Under the pieces are notes generated by a model. The model searched no databases. It was not told the origin of the DNA and saw nothing but the letters and a program-made list of their open reading frames with translations. Source: Sphingomonas sp. NFR04 (GTDB taxonomy: Bacteria; Pseudomonadota; Alphaproteobacteria; Sphingomonadales; Sphingomonadaceae). Taken from it: 64,000 nucleotides of DNA. The position numbers were made by a program, and so were the translations under genes. This document shows, one piece after another, positions 1 through 8,954 of the stretch. The stretch spans positions 682,001-746,000 of the forward strand of contig NZ_FORV01000001.1 in NCBI RefSeq assembly GCF_900114095.1. Reading direction: 5' to 3'. Numbering within the stretch: position 1 is the first letter of the stretch; the number at the start of each line of letters is the position of its first letter.

Positions 1-1849
1 AGCTCTCGAAAATCTCGCCCAGCTTGTCCGCCGGAATGCCGATGCCGGTATCGGAGACCGCGATCCGCAGGCGTTCGCCGGCATCGCCTTCGCCCTGCAC
101 CGCCTCCGCTTTCAGCCCGATCGCGCCGGCCGAAGTGAATTTGAGCGCGTTCGACAGCAGGTTGAACAGCAGCTGCCGCAGCCGACTGGGATCGCTGACG
201 ATCCAGCCGGGCGCGCCGTCCAGCTGGACGTCGAAGGCGAGCCCCTTGGCGTGCGCCGGATCGGTCCACAGCCGCGCGACTTCCTCGGCGAGGGTGCGGA
301 AGTCCATCGGCACGGGGTCGACGCTGAGATTGCCGCTCTCGATCTTGGCGACATCGAGAATGTCGTCGACCAGCGCCCGCATCGTCAGCCCCGCGCCCTG
401 CACCACTTCCAGCCGCTCGCGCACGTCTCCGGCGATGGCGTCGTCCGCCAGCATCACCTGGGTCATGCCGAGGATGCCGTTCAGGGGCGTGCGGATCTCG
501 TGGCTGGTGGTCGCCAGGAACTCGGTCTTGGCGCGCAGGGCCTTTTCGAGCGCGGCATTGGTGGAGGCGAGCACGCGGTTGGCCGCGCGCACCTGGTTGC
601 GGCTGCGCCGGATGGTGAACAGCCCGACGCTGAGCAGCAGGATCACCACCAGGGTGGCGAGACCGAGCGAGAGGAACAGCACGCGCTGGAAATGTGCGGC
701 CTTTTGCAGTTGCTCGGTCTTGAGCCGCTGGATGGTCAGTTCCTGGTTCGCATAGTCGAACCGGGCCGCCATCAGCGCGGCGCTGTTGGTGGTCGCCACC
801 TTGGCCGCCTCGTCGCTCAGCCGCTTGAGCGCCTCGAGGTGCCGCAGCGCCAGCCGATCCTCGCCGAGCTTGCGATAGATAAGGTACGCGAACAGGTGCG
901 GCGTGCGAAAATCCTGGGTGGTCGTCTTCAGGTCGATACCCTCGAACGTCTCCCCGATCAGTGCCGCCGCGCGCGGGAGATTGCCCTCGTCCTTCGCCAG
1001 CTTGGCGGCGGTTGACTTCAGCAGGCGCTCCAAGCCGCCCACATCGACCCCTTTGGCGAGCGCAAACGCGCGATCCAGCGTCGCATGCGCGTCACGCAGA
1101 TCGCGCGCTTCGATCTGGCTTCGCGCCAAATTGTCCAGGATGCGCGCTTCCAGCACCGGCTTGCCGAGCTTCCGCGCCAGGCGCACGGCTTCGGTATACT
1201 CGGCATCGGCTTCGCGGTAGCGCTCCAGAATGAGCAGCACGTTGCCGCGACTGTTGTGCAGGCTGAGCGACAGAATGTCGTCTCCGCCATAGAGCAAGGA
1301 CGCCTGCCGGAAATAGCGTTCGGCCCGGTGATCGTCGTGCGCGACCACATAGAGGGAGCCGATCGACTGAAGCGCCAGTGCCTGGCTGCGCACCTCGTGC
1401 AATTGTTCGAAGATGCGATAGGCGCGCTGGAATGCAGATAGCGCCTCGGCAGCCTGATCGCGCATCATGTACAGGTTGCCGAGCGAGAGCAGCAGATCGC
1501 CCTTAACCCGTACCGGTGCGGCGATCGGCGCGACCGCCCGTTGCGCTTCCTCGATCGAAGCGCGGGCCGCATTGATGTCGTCGGAGCGCAGCTGCAGCTC
1601 CGCACGCAGCCAAAGGGCGGTGCCGCGGATGAGCGCGCGCTGGCTGGGGTCGGAGGCTCGATCGGCGGCAGTGTTGATCCGGTCGATCAGCGGCTTCGGA
1701 TCTGCCGATTGATCGACGATGCGATCGCGCGCCTGTGCCACGAGCCCCGCGACGTTGGACGGCAACTGCTGCGCATGCAGCGCTGCAGGCAAGGCGACGA
1801 TCAGAAGTAGCGGGACAGCGCGAGCGATCAGGCGCCCGGAGCGGTTCAC
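1..1849 (-). CDS. TPR-containing membrane sensor histidine kinase (3' end outside window)
   Basis: This is the sensor kinase of a two-component or phosphorelay system. About 616 residues are visible, and the reading frame is still open at base 1, so the C-terminus is missing. I see an N-terminal signal-like hydrophobic stretch (ending near LHAQQ), a long helical region with repeats like tetratricopeptide units (residues ~40-370), one transmembrane helix (~389-412), then the dimerisation domain with H-box TSHEIRTPLNG (His ~450) and an N-box, NLLSNALKFT. The GTG start at 1849 overlaps the stop of the upstream EAL gene (GTGA), so the two are translationally coupled. The TPR domain probably senses in the periplasm. 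A C-terminal receiver domain may lie outside the window. The signal is unknown. Confidence 0.85.
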   Translation of the reverse strand, partial: MNRSGRLIARAVPLLLIVALPAALHAQQLPSNVAGLVAQARDRIVDQSADPKPLIDRINTAADRASDPSQRALIRGTALWLRAELQLRSDDINAARASIEEAQRAVAPIAAPVRVKGDLLLSLGNLYMMRDQAAEALSAFQRAYRIFEQLHEVRSQALALQSIGSLYVVAHDDHRAERYFRQASLLYGGDDILSLSLHNSRGNVLLILERYREADAEYTEAVRLARKLGKPVLEARILDNLARSQIEARDLRDAHATLDRAFALAKGVDVGGLERLLKSTAAKLAKDEGNLPRAAALIGETFEGIDLKTTTQDFRTPHLFAYLIYRKLGEDRLALRHLEALKRLSDEAAKVATTNSAALMAARFDYANQELTIQRLKTEQLQKAAHFQRVLFLSLGLATLVVILLLSVGLFTIRRSRNQVRAANRVLASTNAALEKALRAKTEFLATTSHEIRTPLNGILGMTQVMLADDAIAGDVRERLEVVQGAGLTMRALVDDILDVAKIESGNLSVDPVPMDFRTLAEEVARLWTDPAHAKGLAFDVQLDGAPGWIVSDPSRLRQLLFNLLSNALKFTSAGAIGLKAEAVQGEGDAGERLRIAVSDTGIGIPADKLGEIFES

Positions 1850-3093
1850 GCGCGCGTCCACGAACTTCCGGACCGGAGAAACACGGGACGGTTCGCCATG
1901 GTCTCGGCAAGCTGGTCCTGCTCGCCCAGATAGGTGCACAGCGCCGGAAACGGCACGGGACGCGAGATCAGATAGCCCTGCACCAGATCGCAGCCCATCA
2001 CGCTCAGCAGGGCAAGCGCCGCCGGCGTCTCCACGCCCTCTGCGGTAACCTCCATCTCGAGGGCGTGCGCAAGATCGATGGTCGAGCGAACGATCAGCGG
2101 ATCGCGATGGCTCGACGTCAGCTGGGTGATGAACATCTTGTCGATCTTCAGCTCCTTCGCCGGGAGCTGCTTGAGATAGGCAAGCGAGGAAAGGCCCGCG
2201 CCATAATCGTCGATCGCCAGCACCACGCCGTGGTCTGCGAACCGCTGCAGATGGCGGATGGCGCTCTCCGGGTCGCGGATCACGGCCGTCTCGGTGATCT
2301 CGAAACCAAGCTTCGCCGCCGAATTGGCAGTGATGATCTCGCAGACCTCATCGATGAAGCCCGCATTCGCGAGCAGCATGCCCGAGATGTTGAGGAACAG
2401 CGGAATATCGTGCCCGAGTGCCGCGAGCCGGCGCTGGTCGGCGATGACCTGGCGCAGCGTCCACAGCGTCAGCGGGCCGATCAGGCCCGAATCTTCCGCT
2501 GCCGCGATGAAGTCGCCGGGCATGATCAGGCCGCGCTCGGGATGCTGCCAGCGGATCAGTGCCTCGGCACTCGACACCTGTTGCTGGCGCACATTGATCT
2601 TGGGTTGGTAGTGAAGGAACATCTCGCCCGCCGCGATCGCGCGCGGCAGATCGGCGATGAGCGTCAGGCGATCGACCGCGTGGTCGGCCAGCGACAGGTC
2701 GATCATCTCGAACCCGCCGGCTTCGCCCGCGCGATCAAGAGCGATTTCGGCGACCTCGAGCAGACGCAGCGTGTCGCCTTCCTCAACAGCGGCACAGGCC
2801 GCCCCGACCGCGAATTCCAGCCGCACCTCGGGCAGGGCATCCCGCTGGTGCGCGTCGAGCGCCTGTCGCAGCGACCGCAAGCGCGCCGTGGCTTCCTCGC
2901 CATGCGCGGCGGCGAGCTGGAACTCGATCAGATCCCGGCCAAGGCCCACCAGTTGAACGTCCGGCGCATGCGCAACGATTCGCGCTGCCAACGCCTCGGC
3001 GGCGAAATGCAGTCCATTTTTGCCGAGGATGCGGCGCGCTGTCTCGAAATTGGTCACGCGGCACAATGCCGACACGTTCAAGCCTTGGCTCAC
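1846..3093 (-). CDS. EAL-domain cyclic-di-GMP phosphodiesterase
   Basis: Predicted to hydrolyse c-di-GMP to pGpG in the cytoplasm. The EAL domain covers about residues 150-395 and keeps the known catalytic signatures: EALIRW, FLNIS, FEITET, IDDYGAGLS, LKIDK, TAEGVE and QGYL. The first ~140 residues resemble a degenerate GGDEF-type fold without a GGDEF motif. The frame opens at 3123, but GTG at 3093 has a good ribosome site (GGGAGGG, 6 bases before) and is the better start. The stop overlaps the start of the downstream histidine kinase. This suggests one output unit in which a kinase signal and c-di-GMP turnover are linked. No transmembrane segment is visible. Confidence 0.88.
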   Translation of the reverse strand: MSQGLNVSALCRVTNFETARRILGKNGLHFAAEALAARIVAHAPDVQLVGLGRDLIEFQLAAAHGEEATARLRSLRQALDAHQRDALPEVRLEFAVGAACAAVEEGDTLRLLEVAEIALDRAGEAGGFEMIDLSLADHAVDRLTLIADLPRAIAAGEMFLHYQPKINVRQQQVSSAEALIRWQHPERGLIMPGDFIAAAEDSGLIGPLTLWTLRQVIADQRRLAALGHDIPLFLNISGMLLANAGFIDEVCEIITANSAAKLGFEITETAVIRDPESAIRHLQRFADHGVVLAIDDYGAGLSSLAYLKQLPAKELKIDKMFITQLTSSHRDPLIVRSTIDLAHALEMEVTAEGVETPAALALLSVMGCDLVQGYLISRPVPFPALCTYLGEQDQLAETMANRPVFLRSGSSWTRA

Positions 3094-3343
3094 CGAATGC
3101 CCTCCCGCCGCCTGCTCGGCCACACACCGAATAAAGGACAGATTCGCGAAAAACTACTGGTTGATGCGCAAACCAGCCAAAAACCGGCATTTTTTACGGC
3201 TTTACACCGCCTGCCGACCCCTAGCTGATCCCTGCGGACCCGCCCCGAACCGTTGGACGAACAGGATTACGAAAGGCGATTGAAGAAAAGGTAAACGAGA
3301 ACTTGCACATATGCGCAGCTCTCACCCTCCGCAGAATCCCCGA

Positions 3344-3372
3344 TTGCGGAAAAGTAAATTTTTCATTAACGA
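3344..3372 (+). promoter_or_regulatory. Possible sigma70-like promoter in the 3094-3413 spacer
   Basis: The 320-base spacer has no convincing gene. TTGCGG at 3344-3349 and TAACGA at 3367-3372 are 17 bases apart in an unusually A/T-rich stretch. They could drive the small ORF at 3414. The match to consensus is weak. Confidence 0.25.
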
Positions 3373-3413
3373 AATGACTTGCGCGGAACAGCGCAGAAAT
3401 GGGAGCCAAAAAA

Positions 3414-3476
3414 ATGAAGTTCTTCACCCTCTTCTTCCGTGATGGCGTCGGCGGCACCGAGATCCGCCCGCTCTGA
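3414..3476 (+). CDS. 20-residue small ORF, possible leader peptide
   Basis: ATG at 3414 follows GGGAG at 3401-3405 with 8 bases of spacing and opens a 20-codon frame, MKFFTLFFRDGVGGTEIRPL. It lies between two strong secondary structures and the ugd gene: a stem-loop at 3491-3517 and a rho-independent terminator at 3529-3562 follow directly. Four of the first eight residues are Phe. The arrangement (ribosome site, short ORF, hairpin, terminator) is that of an attenuation leader or of a small independent transcript. I know no family for it. Confidence 0.45.
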   Translation: MKFFTLFFRDGVGGTEIRPL

Positions 3477-3490
3477 ATTCAACCCCGTGG

Positions 3491-3562
3491 CAGCCGGCGC
3501 CGCGAGGTAGCCGGCTGACATTAACCAGGAAAAAGGCCTGCCCCCGCAGGCCTTTTTCTTTT
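3491..3562 (+). terminator. Stem-loop followed by strong rho-independent terminator
   Basis: The first hairpin has arms CAGCCGGC (3491-3498) and GCCGGCTG (3510-3517). The second has perfect 13-base arms at 3529-3541 and 3546-3558, a CCCC loop and a T-rich tail (TTTTTCTTTT). It ends transcription of the small ORF at 3414 before ugd, unless it is conditionally bypassed. Confidence 0.85.
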
Positions 3563-3675
3563 GCGGCCAACGGCCTGACGCAATTGCTGCACTGCGGTGG
3601 GTTGCGGTCGCGGCAGGTTCGGTTAAGAGCTTCGTCGGACCGCTGGAAACAGCACTTTCGGCACAGGGGAAAATC

Positions 3676-4992
3676 GTGCGCATTGCGATGATCGGCACGG
3701 GCTATGTGGGCCTGGTATCTGGAGCCTGCTTCTCTGACTTCGGCCACGAAGTCATCTGCGTGGACAAGGACGCGCGGAAGATCGAGCTGCTCCACCAGAA
3801 TGTGATGCCCATCTACGAACCGGGCCTCGATGCCCTGGTCGCCAGCAACGTGAAGGCGGGCCGCCTCTCGTTCACGACCGACCTGGCCGAAGGGGTGAAG
3901 GATGCCGATGCGGTGTTCATCGCCGTCGGCACGCCCAGCCGCCGCGGCGACGGCCATGCCGATCTCTCCTATGTCTTCGCTGCAGCGCGGGAGATCGCGG
4001 AGAATCTCACCAAGCCGAGCGTGATCGTCACCAAGTCGACCGTGCCCGTCGGCACCGGCGACGAGGTCGAGCGGATCCTTGCCGAGGTCGCCCCGAACAG
4101 CGGCGCCAAGGTCGTCTCCAATCCCGAGTTCCTGCGCGAAGGCGCGGCGATCGAAGACTTCAAGCGCCCGGACCGCGTCGTCGTCGGCACCGATGACGAG
4201 TTCGCCCGCCAGGTGATGCGCGAAATCTATCGCCCGCTCTCGCTCAACCAGTCGGCCCCGGTGCTGTTCACCGGCCGCCGCACCTCCGAGCTGATCAAGT
4301 ACGCGGCCAACGCCTTCCTCGCGGTGAAGATCACCTTCATCAACGAGATCGCGGACCTGTGCGAGCAGGTGGGCGCGGACGTGCAGGAAGTGTCGCGCGG
4401 CATCGGCATGGACAACCGCATCGGCGGCAAGTTCCTCCATGCCGGCCCGGGCTATGGCGGCTCGTGCTTCCCCAAGGACACGCTGGCGCTGATGAAGACC
4501 GCGGCCGACAACGAGACGCCGCTGCGCATCGTCGAGGCAACGGTGCAGGTGAACGACGCCCGCAAGCGCGCGATGGGCCGCAAGGTTATCAAGGCGATGG
4601 GCGGCGACGTGCGCGGCAAGACCGTCGGCATCCTCGGCCTGACCTTCAAGCCGAACACCGACGACATGCGCGACGCGCCCAGCCTCTCGATCATCGCGGC
4701 GCTGCAGGATGCAGGGGCGACGGTGAAGGCCTATGATCCCGAGGGCGTCGAGCAGGCGAGCAAGATGCTCACCGACGTCGAGTTCGTCGAGAATCCCTAT
4801 GCCGCGGCCGAGGGCTCCGACGCGCTGGTGATCGTCACCGAGTGGGACGCGTTCCGCGCGCTCGACCTCACCCGCATCAAGAACAGCCTCAACAGCCCGG
4901 TGCTGGTCGACCTGCGCAACATCTATCCGCCGGCCGAGCTCGAACGCGCCGGCCTGCAGTACACCGGCGTCGGCAAGCCGAGCCACGACTGA
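3676..4992 (+). CDS. ugd: UDP-glucose 6-dehydrogenase
   Basis: Oxidises UDP-glucose to UDP-glucuronate with two NAD+, in the cytoplasm, supplying glucuronate for exopolysaccharide or glycosphingolipid. The 438 residues match the usual family length. Residues 1-30 hold the Rossmann NAD site (GTGYVGLVSGACF, then VDKD). The catalytic Cys is in GYGGSCFPKD (Cys ~264). Conserved GxTFKPNTDDMRDAPS follows in the C-terminal domain. GTG is the start, with AGGGG upstream. It stands alone between two terminator-like hairpins. Confidence 0.95.
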   Translation: MRIAMIGTGYVGLVSGACFSDFGHEVICVDKDARKIELLHQNVMPIYEPGLDALVASNVKAGRLSFTTDLAEGVKDADAVFIAVGTPSRRGDGHADLSYVFAAAREIAENLTKPSVIVTKSTVPVGTGDEVERILAEVAPNSGAKVVSNPEFLREGAAIEDFKRPDRVVVGTDDEFARQVMREIYRPLSLNQSAPVLFTGRRTSELIKYAANAFLAVKITFINEIADLCEQVGADVQEVSRGIGMDNRIGGKFLHAGPGYGGSCFPKDTLALMKTAADNETPLRIVEATVQVNDARKRAMGRKVIKAMGGDVRGKTVGILGLTFKPNTDDMRDAPSLSIIAALQDAGATVKAYDPEGVEQASKMLTDVEFVENPYAAAEGSDALVIVTEWDAFRALDLTRIKNSLNSPVLVDLRNIYPPAELERAGLQYTGVGKPSHD

Positions 4993-4998
4993 TCCGCC

Positions 4999-5030
4999 TA
5001 CCCGCTCCCGCTGATCGGCGGGAGCGGGTA
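4999..5030 (+). terminator. Hairpin after ugd
   Basis: Perfect 13-base inverted repeat, TACCCGCTCCCGC (4999-5011) and its complement (5018-5030), with a 6-base loop. There is no T-run, so termination strength is uncertain. Confidence 0.55.
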
Positions 5031-5089
5031 TGCCGCCCTAAACAATAACTAGATCGCGCGGACGCCCGGGGCTTTTTACATCCCCCACC

Positions 5090-6028
5090 ATGCTGCAAAC
5101 GAGCGCCATGGATTCCGCCACCGCATCGCCCGCCCCGCTGACCCATCTCCAGCGGCTCGAGGCCGAGAGCATCCACATCCTGCGCGAAGTCGTCGCCGAG
5201 GCCGAACGGCCGGTGATGCTCTATTCGATCGGCAAGGACAGCGCGGTGATGCTCCATCTCGCGCGCAAGGCCTTCTATCCCGCGCCCCCGCCCTTCCCGC
5301 TGCTCCATGTCGACACGACCTGGAAGTTCAAGGCGATGTACGAACTGCGCGAGCGCGCGGCGGCCGCGGCGGGCATGGAACTGCTCGTCCACCAGAATCC
5401 CGAGGCCAAGGCACGCGGGATCAACCCGTTCGACCATGGCGGGCTCCACACCGATCTGTGGAAGACCGAGGGGCTGAAGCAGGCGCTCGACAAATACGGC
5501 TTCGATGCAGCATTCGGCGGCGCGCGGCGCGACGAGGAGAAGAGCCGCGCCAAGGAGCGCATCTTCAGCTTCCGCACCGCCAGCCATCGCTGGGATCCGA
5601 AGAACCAGCGCCCCGAGCTGTGGCGGCTCTACAATGCCCGCAAGGCCAAGGGCGAGAGCATCCGCGTCTTCCCGCTCTCCAACTGGACCGAGCTCGACAT
5701 CTGGCAGTACATCCTGGCCGAGAATATCGAGATCGTGCCGCTCTATTTCGCAGCCCCCCGCCCGACGGTCGAGCGCGACGGCATGCTGCTGATGGTGGAT
5801 GACGATCGCTTCCGGCTGCACCCCGGCGAAGTGCCGGTCAAGCGCTCGATCCGCTTCCGCACGCTCGGCTGCTACCCGCTCACCGGCGCGGTGGAGAGCA
5901 ATGCCGACACGCTAGAGAGCGTGATCCAGGAAATGCTGCTCACCACCACCAGCGAGCGCCAGGGCCGCGCGATCGACCACGACCAGGCCGCCAGCATGGA
6001 GAAGAAGAAGCAGGAGGGGTATTTCTGA
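5090..6028 (+). CDS. cysD: Sulfate adenylyltransferase subunit 2
   Basis: Small catalytic subunit of ATP sulfurylase: sulfate + ATP gives adenosine 5'-phosphosulfate (APS), working with CysN. 312 residues; a PP-loop ATP-pyrophosphatase fold with [14 protein letters not shown] and the family-typical [13 protein letters not shown] and [17 protein letters not shown] at 5108 ([10 protein letters not shown]) is an equally possible start, and neither has a strong ribosome site. It is the first gene of a cysD-cysNC-cysQ operon. Its stop shares one base with the cysNC start (TGATG). Confidence 0.95.
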   Translation: MLQTSAMDSATASPAPLTHLQRLEAESIHILREVVAEAERPVMLYSIGKDSAVMLHLARKAFYPAPPPFPLLHVDTTWKFKAMYELRERAAAAAGMELLVHQNPEAKARGINPFDHGGLHTDLWKTEGLKQALDKYGFDAAFGGARRDEEKSRAKERIFSFRTASHRWDPKNQRPELWRLYNARKAKGESIRVFPLSNWTELDIWQYILAENIEIVPLYFAAPRPTVERDGMLLMVDDDRFRLHPGEVPVKRSIRFRTLGCYPLTGAVESNADTLESVIQEMLLTTTSERQGRAIDHDQAASMEKKKQEGYF

Positions 6029-7941
6029 TGACCGCCTATCGCCCCGATGCGCTGATCGCCTCCGACATCTCGGCCTATCTCGAACTGCACCAGACCAAGT
6101 CGCTGCTGCGCTTCCTCACCTGTGGCTCGGTCGACGACGGCAAGTCGACGCTGATCGGCCGCCTGCTCTACGATTCGAAGCAGATCTTCGAGGACCAGCT
6201 TTCCGCGCTGGAGAACGATTCCAAGCGCGTCGGCACCCAGGGCCAGGCGATCGATTTCGCGCTGCTGGTGGACGGCCTCGCCGCCGAGCGCGAGCAGGGC
6301 ATCACAATCGACGTCGCCTACCGCTTCTTCGCGACCGAGAAGCGCAAGTTCATCGTCGCCGATACGCCCGGCCACGAGCAGTATACCCGCAACATGGTCA
6401 CCGGCGCCTCGACTGCCGACCTCGCCGTGATCCTGATCGACGCGCGCAAGGGTGTGCTGACCCAGACCCGGCGGCACAGCTTCCTCGCGCACCTGCTCGG
6501 CATCCGGCATCTGGTGGTGGCGGTGAACAAGATGGATCTGGTCGACTATGACCAGGGCGTGTTCGAGCGGATCGTCGACGACTATGCCGAATTCGCCCAG
6601 TCGATCGGCATCCAGGATTTCACGCCGATCCCGATCTCGGGCTTCCAGGGCGACAATGTCACGACGCGCAGCGATGCGATGCCGTGGTTCAGCGGACCGG
6701 TGCTGCTCGACCATCTCGAAAGCGTCGAGGTCGACGCCGACATCGATCGCATCAAGCCGTTCCGCATGCCGGTGCAATGGGTCAACCGCCCCAATCTCGA
6801 CTTCCGTGGTTTCGCCGGAATAATCTCCGGCGGCACGATCCGGCCAGGCGACCCCGTGCGCATCCTGCCCTCGGGGCGAACCAGCACCGTCGCGCGCATC
6901 GTCGCGATGGGCGGCGACAAGGAGGTGGCGGTAGCCGGGGAATCGGTCACCCTCACGCTTGCCGACGAAGTCGATTGCTCGCGCGGGGACGTGATCGCGA
7001 CCGCCGATGCGCCCCCGCAGGTCGCCGACCAGTTCAAGGCAACCATCGTCTGGATGGACCCGGCCGAGCTGCTGCCCGGCCGCGCCTATTGGCTCAAGCT
7101 CGGCACGCAGACGGTCAGCGCGGTGATCCGCGCCCCCGAATATGCGATCGACGTCAACACCATGGCACGCGCGCCGGCCAAGACGCTGGCGCTCAACGAC
7201 ATCGGTGTCGCCGAGGTCGCCACCGACCGGGCGATCGTCTTTGAGCCCTATGCCGGAAGCCACGATCTCGGCGGATTCATCCTGATCGACAAGCTGACCA
7301 ATGCCACGGTCGGCGCCGGCATGCTCGATTTCGCGCTGCGCCGGGCGCAGAACGTCCATTGGCAGGCGGTGGAGATCACCCGCGAGGCGCATGCCCAGCA
7401 AAAGGGCCAGCAGCCGCGCCTTCTCTGGTTCACCGGCCTGTCGGGTTCGGGCAAGTCGACCATCGCCAACCTCGTCGAGAAGAAGCTGCACGCGCTGGGC
7501 AAACACAGCTTCCTGCTCGACGGCGACAATATCCGCCACGGGCTCAACCGCGATCTCGGCTTCAGCGATCAGGACCGGGTGGAAAATATTCGCCGGATCG
7601 GCGAAGTTGCCAAGCTGATGACCGATGCCGGCCTGATCGTGCTCACCGCCTTCATCTCGCCCTTCCGCGCGGAGCGGGCGATGGTGCGATCACTGCTGCC
7701 GCACGGCGAGTTCTTCGAGATCTTCGTCGACACGCCGATGGAGGAGGCCGAGCGCCGCGACGTGAAGGGGCTCTACAAGAAGGCGCGCGCCGGCGAGATC
7801 GCCAATTTCACCGGCATCTCCAGCCCGTACGAGCCGCCGCTGGCGCCCGAGATCCGCATCGACACAACCCGCACGAGCCCCGAGGAAGCGGCCGAGCAGA
7901 TCGTCGAGGCGATCATGGGCGTGTGGAGCCCGATGCTGTGA
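6028..7941 (+). CDS. cysNC: Bifunctional sulfate adenylyltransferase subunit 1 / APS kinase
   Basis: The N-terminal half (residues ~1-440) is the CysN GTPase that drives ATP sulfurylase: G1 [13 protein letters not shown]3 [13 protein letters not shown]4 NKMDLVD. The C-terminal part (~450-637) is APS kinase (CysC), which makes PAPS: P-loop GLSGSGKST (~470), [11 protein letters not shown], and [27 protein letters not shown] lies just before the start. The CysN-CysC fusion is common in alphaproteobacteria. Its stop overlaps the cysQ GTG. Confidence 0.96.
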   Translation: MTAYRPDALIASDISAYLELHQTKSLLRFLTCGSVDDGKSTLIGRLLYDSKQIFEDQLSALENDSKRVGTQGQAIDFALLVDGLAAEREQGITIDVAYRFFATEKRKFIVADTPGHEQYTRNMVTGASTADLAVILIDARKGVLTQTRRHSFLAHLLGIRHLVVAVNKMDLVDYDQGVFERIVDDYAEFAQSIGIQDFTPIPISGFQGDNVTTRSDAMPWFSGPVLLDHLESVEVDADIDRIKPFRMPVQWVNRPNLDFRGFAGIISGGTIRPGDPVRILPSGRTSTVARIVAMGGDKEVAVAGESVTLTLADEVDCSRGDVIATADAPPQVADQFKATIVWMDPAELLPGRAYWLKLGTQTVSAVIRAPEYAIDVNTMARAPAKTLALNDIGVAEVATDRAIVFEPYAGSHDLGGFILIDKLTNATVGAGMLDFALRRAQNVHWQAVEITREAHAQQKGQQPRLLWFTGLSGSGKSTIANLVEKKLHALGKHSFLLDGDNIRHGLNRDLGFSDQDRVENIRRIGEVAKLMTDAGLIVLTAFISPFRAERAMVRSLLPHGEFFEIFVDTPMEEAERRDVKGLYKKARAGEIANFTGISSPYEPPLAPEIRIDTTRTSPEEAAEQIVEAIMGVWSPML

Positions 7942-8657
7942 ACGACGCCCAGCTCGCCCATGCCATTGCCGAGGAAGCCGGTGCCCTGTTGCTGCGCATC
8001 CAGGGCGAGTGCGCGGGCGGCGCGCGCGGGGATGCGGAGGCGAACACGCTCATCCTCGGTCGCCTGCGCGCCGCGCGGCCCGACGACGCGATCCTCTCCG
8101 AGGAATCCGCCGACGATCCCGTTCGCCTCGGCCGCAGCCGAGTGTGGATCATCGATCCGCTCGACGGCACCCGCGAATTCGCCGAGCGACGCGAGGACTG
8201 GGCGGTGCACGTCGCGCTCGCCATCGACGGCGCGCCCGCGGTGGGCGCCGTCGCCCTGCCCCGGCTGGGCCTGACGCTCGCGAGCGATACGCCGCCTGCC
8301 CTGGCCACGCCACAGCAGCCGCCGCGCATGCTCGTCAGCCGCACCCGCGCCAGCCAGCTCTGCGCCGAGGTCGGCAGCTCGATCGGTGCGGTGCATGTCG
8401 GCATGGGCTCGGCAGGGGCCAAGGCAATGGCGGTGGTCCGCGGCGAGGCGGAAATCTACCTCCATTCGGGCGGCCAGCACCAATGGGACAATTGCGCGCC
8501 GGTGGCGGTCGCACTGGCGGCGGGGCTGCACGCCTCGCGCATCGACGGCAGCCCGATCATCTACAACCAGGCGAGCACCAGCGTGCCCGATCTGCTGATC
8601 TGCCGCCGCGAATGGGCCGAGCCGGTGCTGGCGGCGGTTGCCGACTGCAATCGTTAG
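7938..8657 (+). CDS. cysQ: 3'(2'),5'-bisphosphate nucleotidase
   Basis: Inositol-monophosphatase-fold enzyme that removes the 3' phosphate of PAP/PAPS and keeps sulfur assimilation from poisoning itself. 239 residues. Metal-binding signatures are visible: [15 protein letters not shown], and [14 protein letters not shown] near the C-terminus. The GTG start is fixed by the GTGA overlap with the cysNC stop. Operon position supports a role in PAP recycling over inositol phosphatase activity. Confidence 0.92.
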   Translation: MNDAQLAHAIAEEAGALLLRIQGECAGGARGDAEANTLILGRLRAARPDDAILSEESADDPVRLGRSRVWIIDPLDGTREFAERREDWAVHVALAIDGAPAVGAVALPRLGLTLASDTPPALATPQQPPRMLVSRTRASQLCAEVGSSIGAVHVGMGSAGAKAMAVVRGEAEIYLHSGGQHQWDNCAPVAVALAAGLHASRIDGSPIIYNQASTSVPDLLICRREWAEPVLAAVADCNR

Positions 8658-8829
8658 CATCGTTGAGAAAGCGTTACGGACAAACCCGGATGGGACTCGT
8701 CCCGAATGGCCGGGATCGGCCTCAGCGGCTAACTAGAGGGCACGCGAACGGCAGCGCTTCCCCCCGCTTCCTTCGCCGGTAACTGCGTATCGGCCAGCCC
8801 TGAACTGACGCAGGGCGCAGCCATTTTGG

Positions 8830-8880
8830 AACAAGTCGGCGCACCGCGAACCGATCCCCCCGTGGGCGCGCCGACTTGTT
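8830..8880. terminator. Long-loop hairpin between cysQ and the TonB receptor
   Basis: Perfect 13-base arms, AACAAGTCGGCGC (8830-8842) and its complement (8868-8880), with a 25-base loop. A short T-rich end on the plus strand suggests termination of the cys operon. Otherwise I see no gene in the spacer 8658-8954. Confidence 0.55.
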
Positions 8881-8912
8881 TTCCGAGTGTGAGAGTATTG
8901 CTTGCGCATGAC

Positions 8913-8953
8913 AGGCCGGTCCGCTTCCCTCCCTTGGCGGACCGGCCTTTTCG
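8913..8953 (+). terminator. Rho-independent terminator of the cys operon
   Basis: Perfect 12-base arms AGGCCGGTCCGC (8913-8924) and complement (8937-8948), loop of 12, followed by TTTCGTT on the plus strand. It abuts the end of the convergent TonB receptor gene. Confidence 0.7.
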
Positions 8954-8954
8954 T

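Noticed and set aside
1735..3228. 497-codon plus-strand frame opposite the EAL gene
   Set aside because: Shadow frame. The EAL signatures are clearly encoded on the minus strand.
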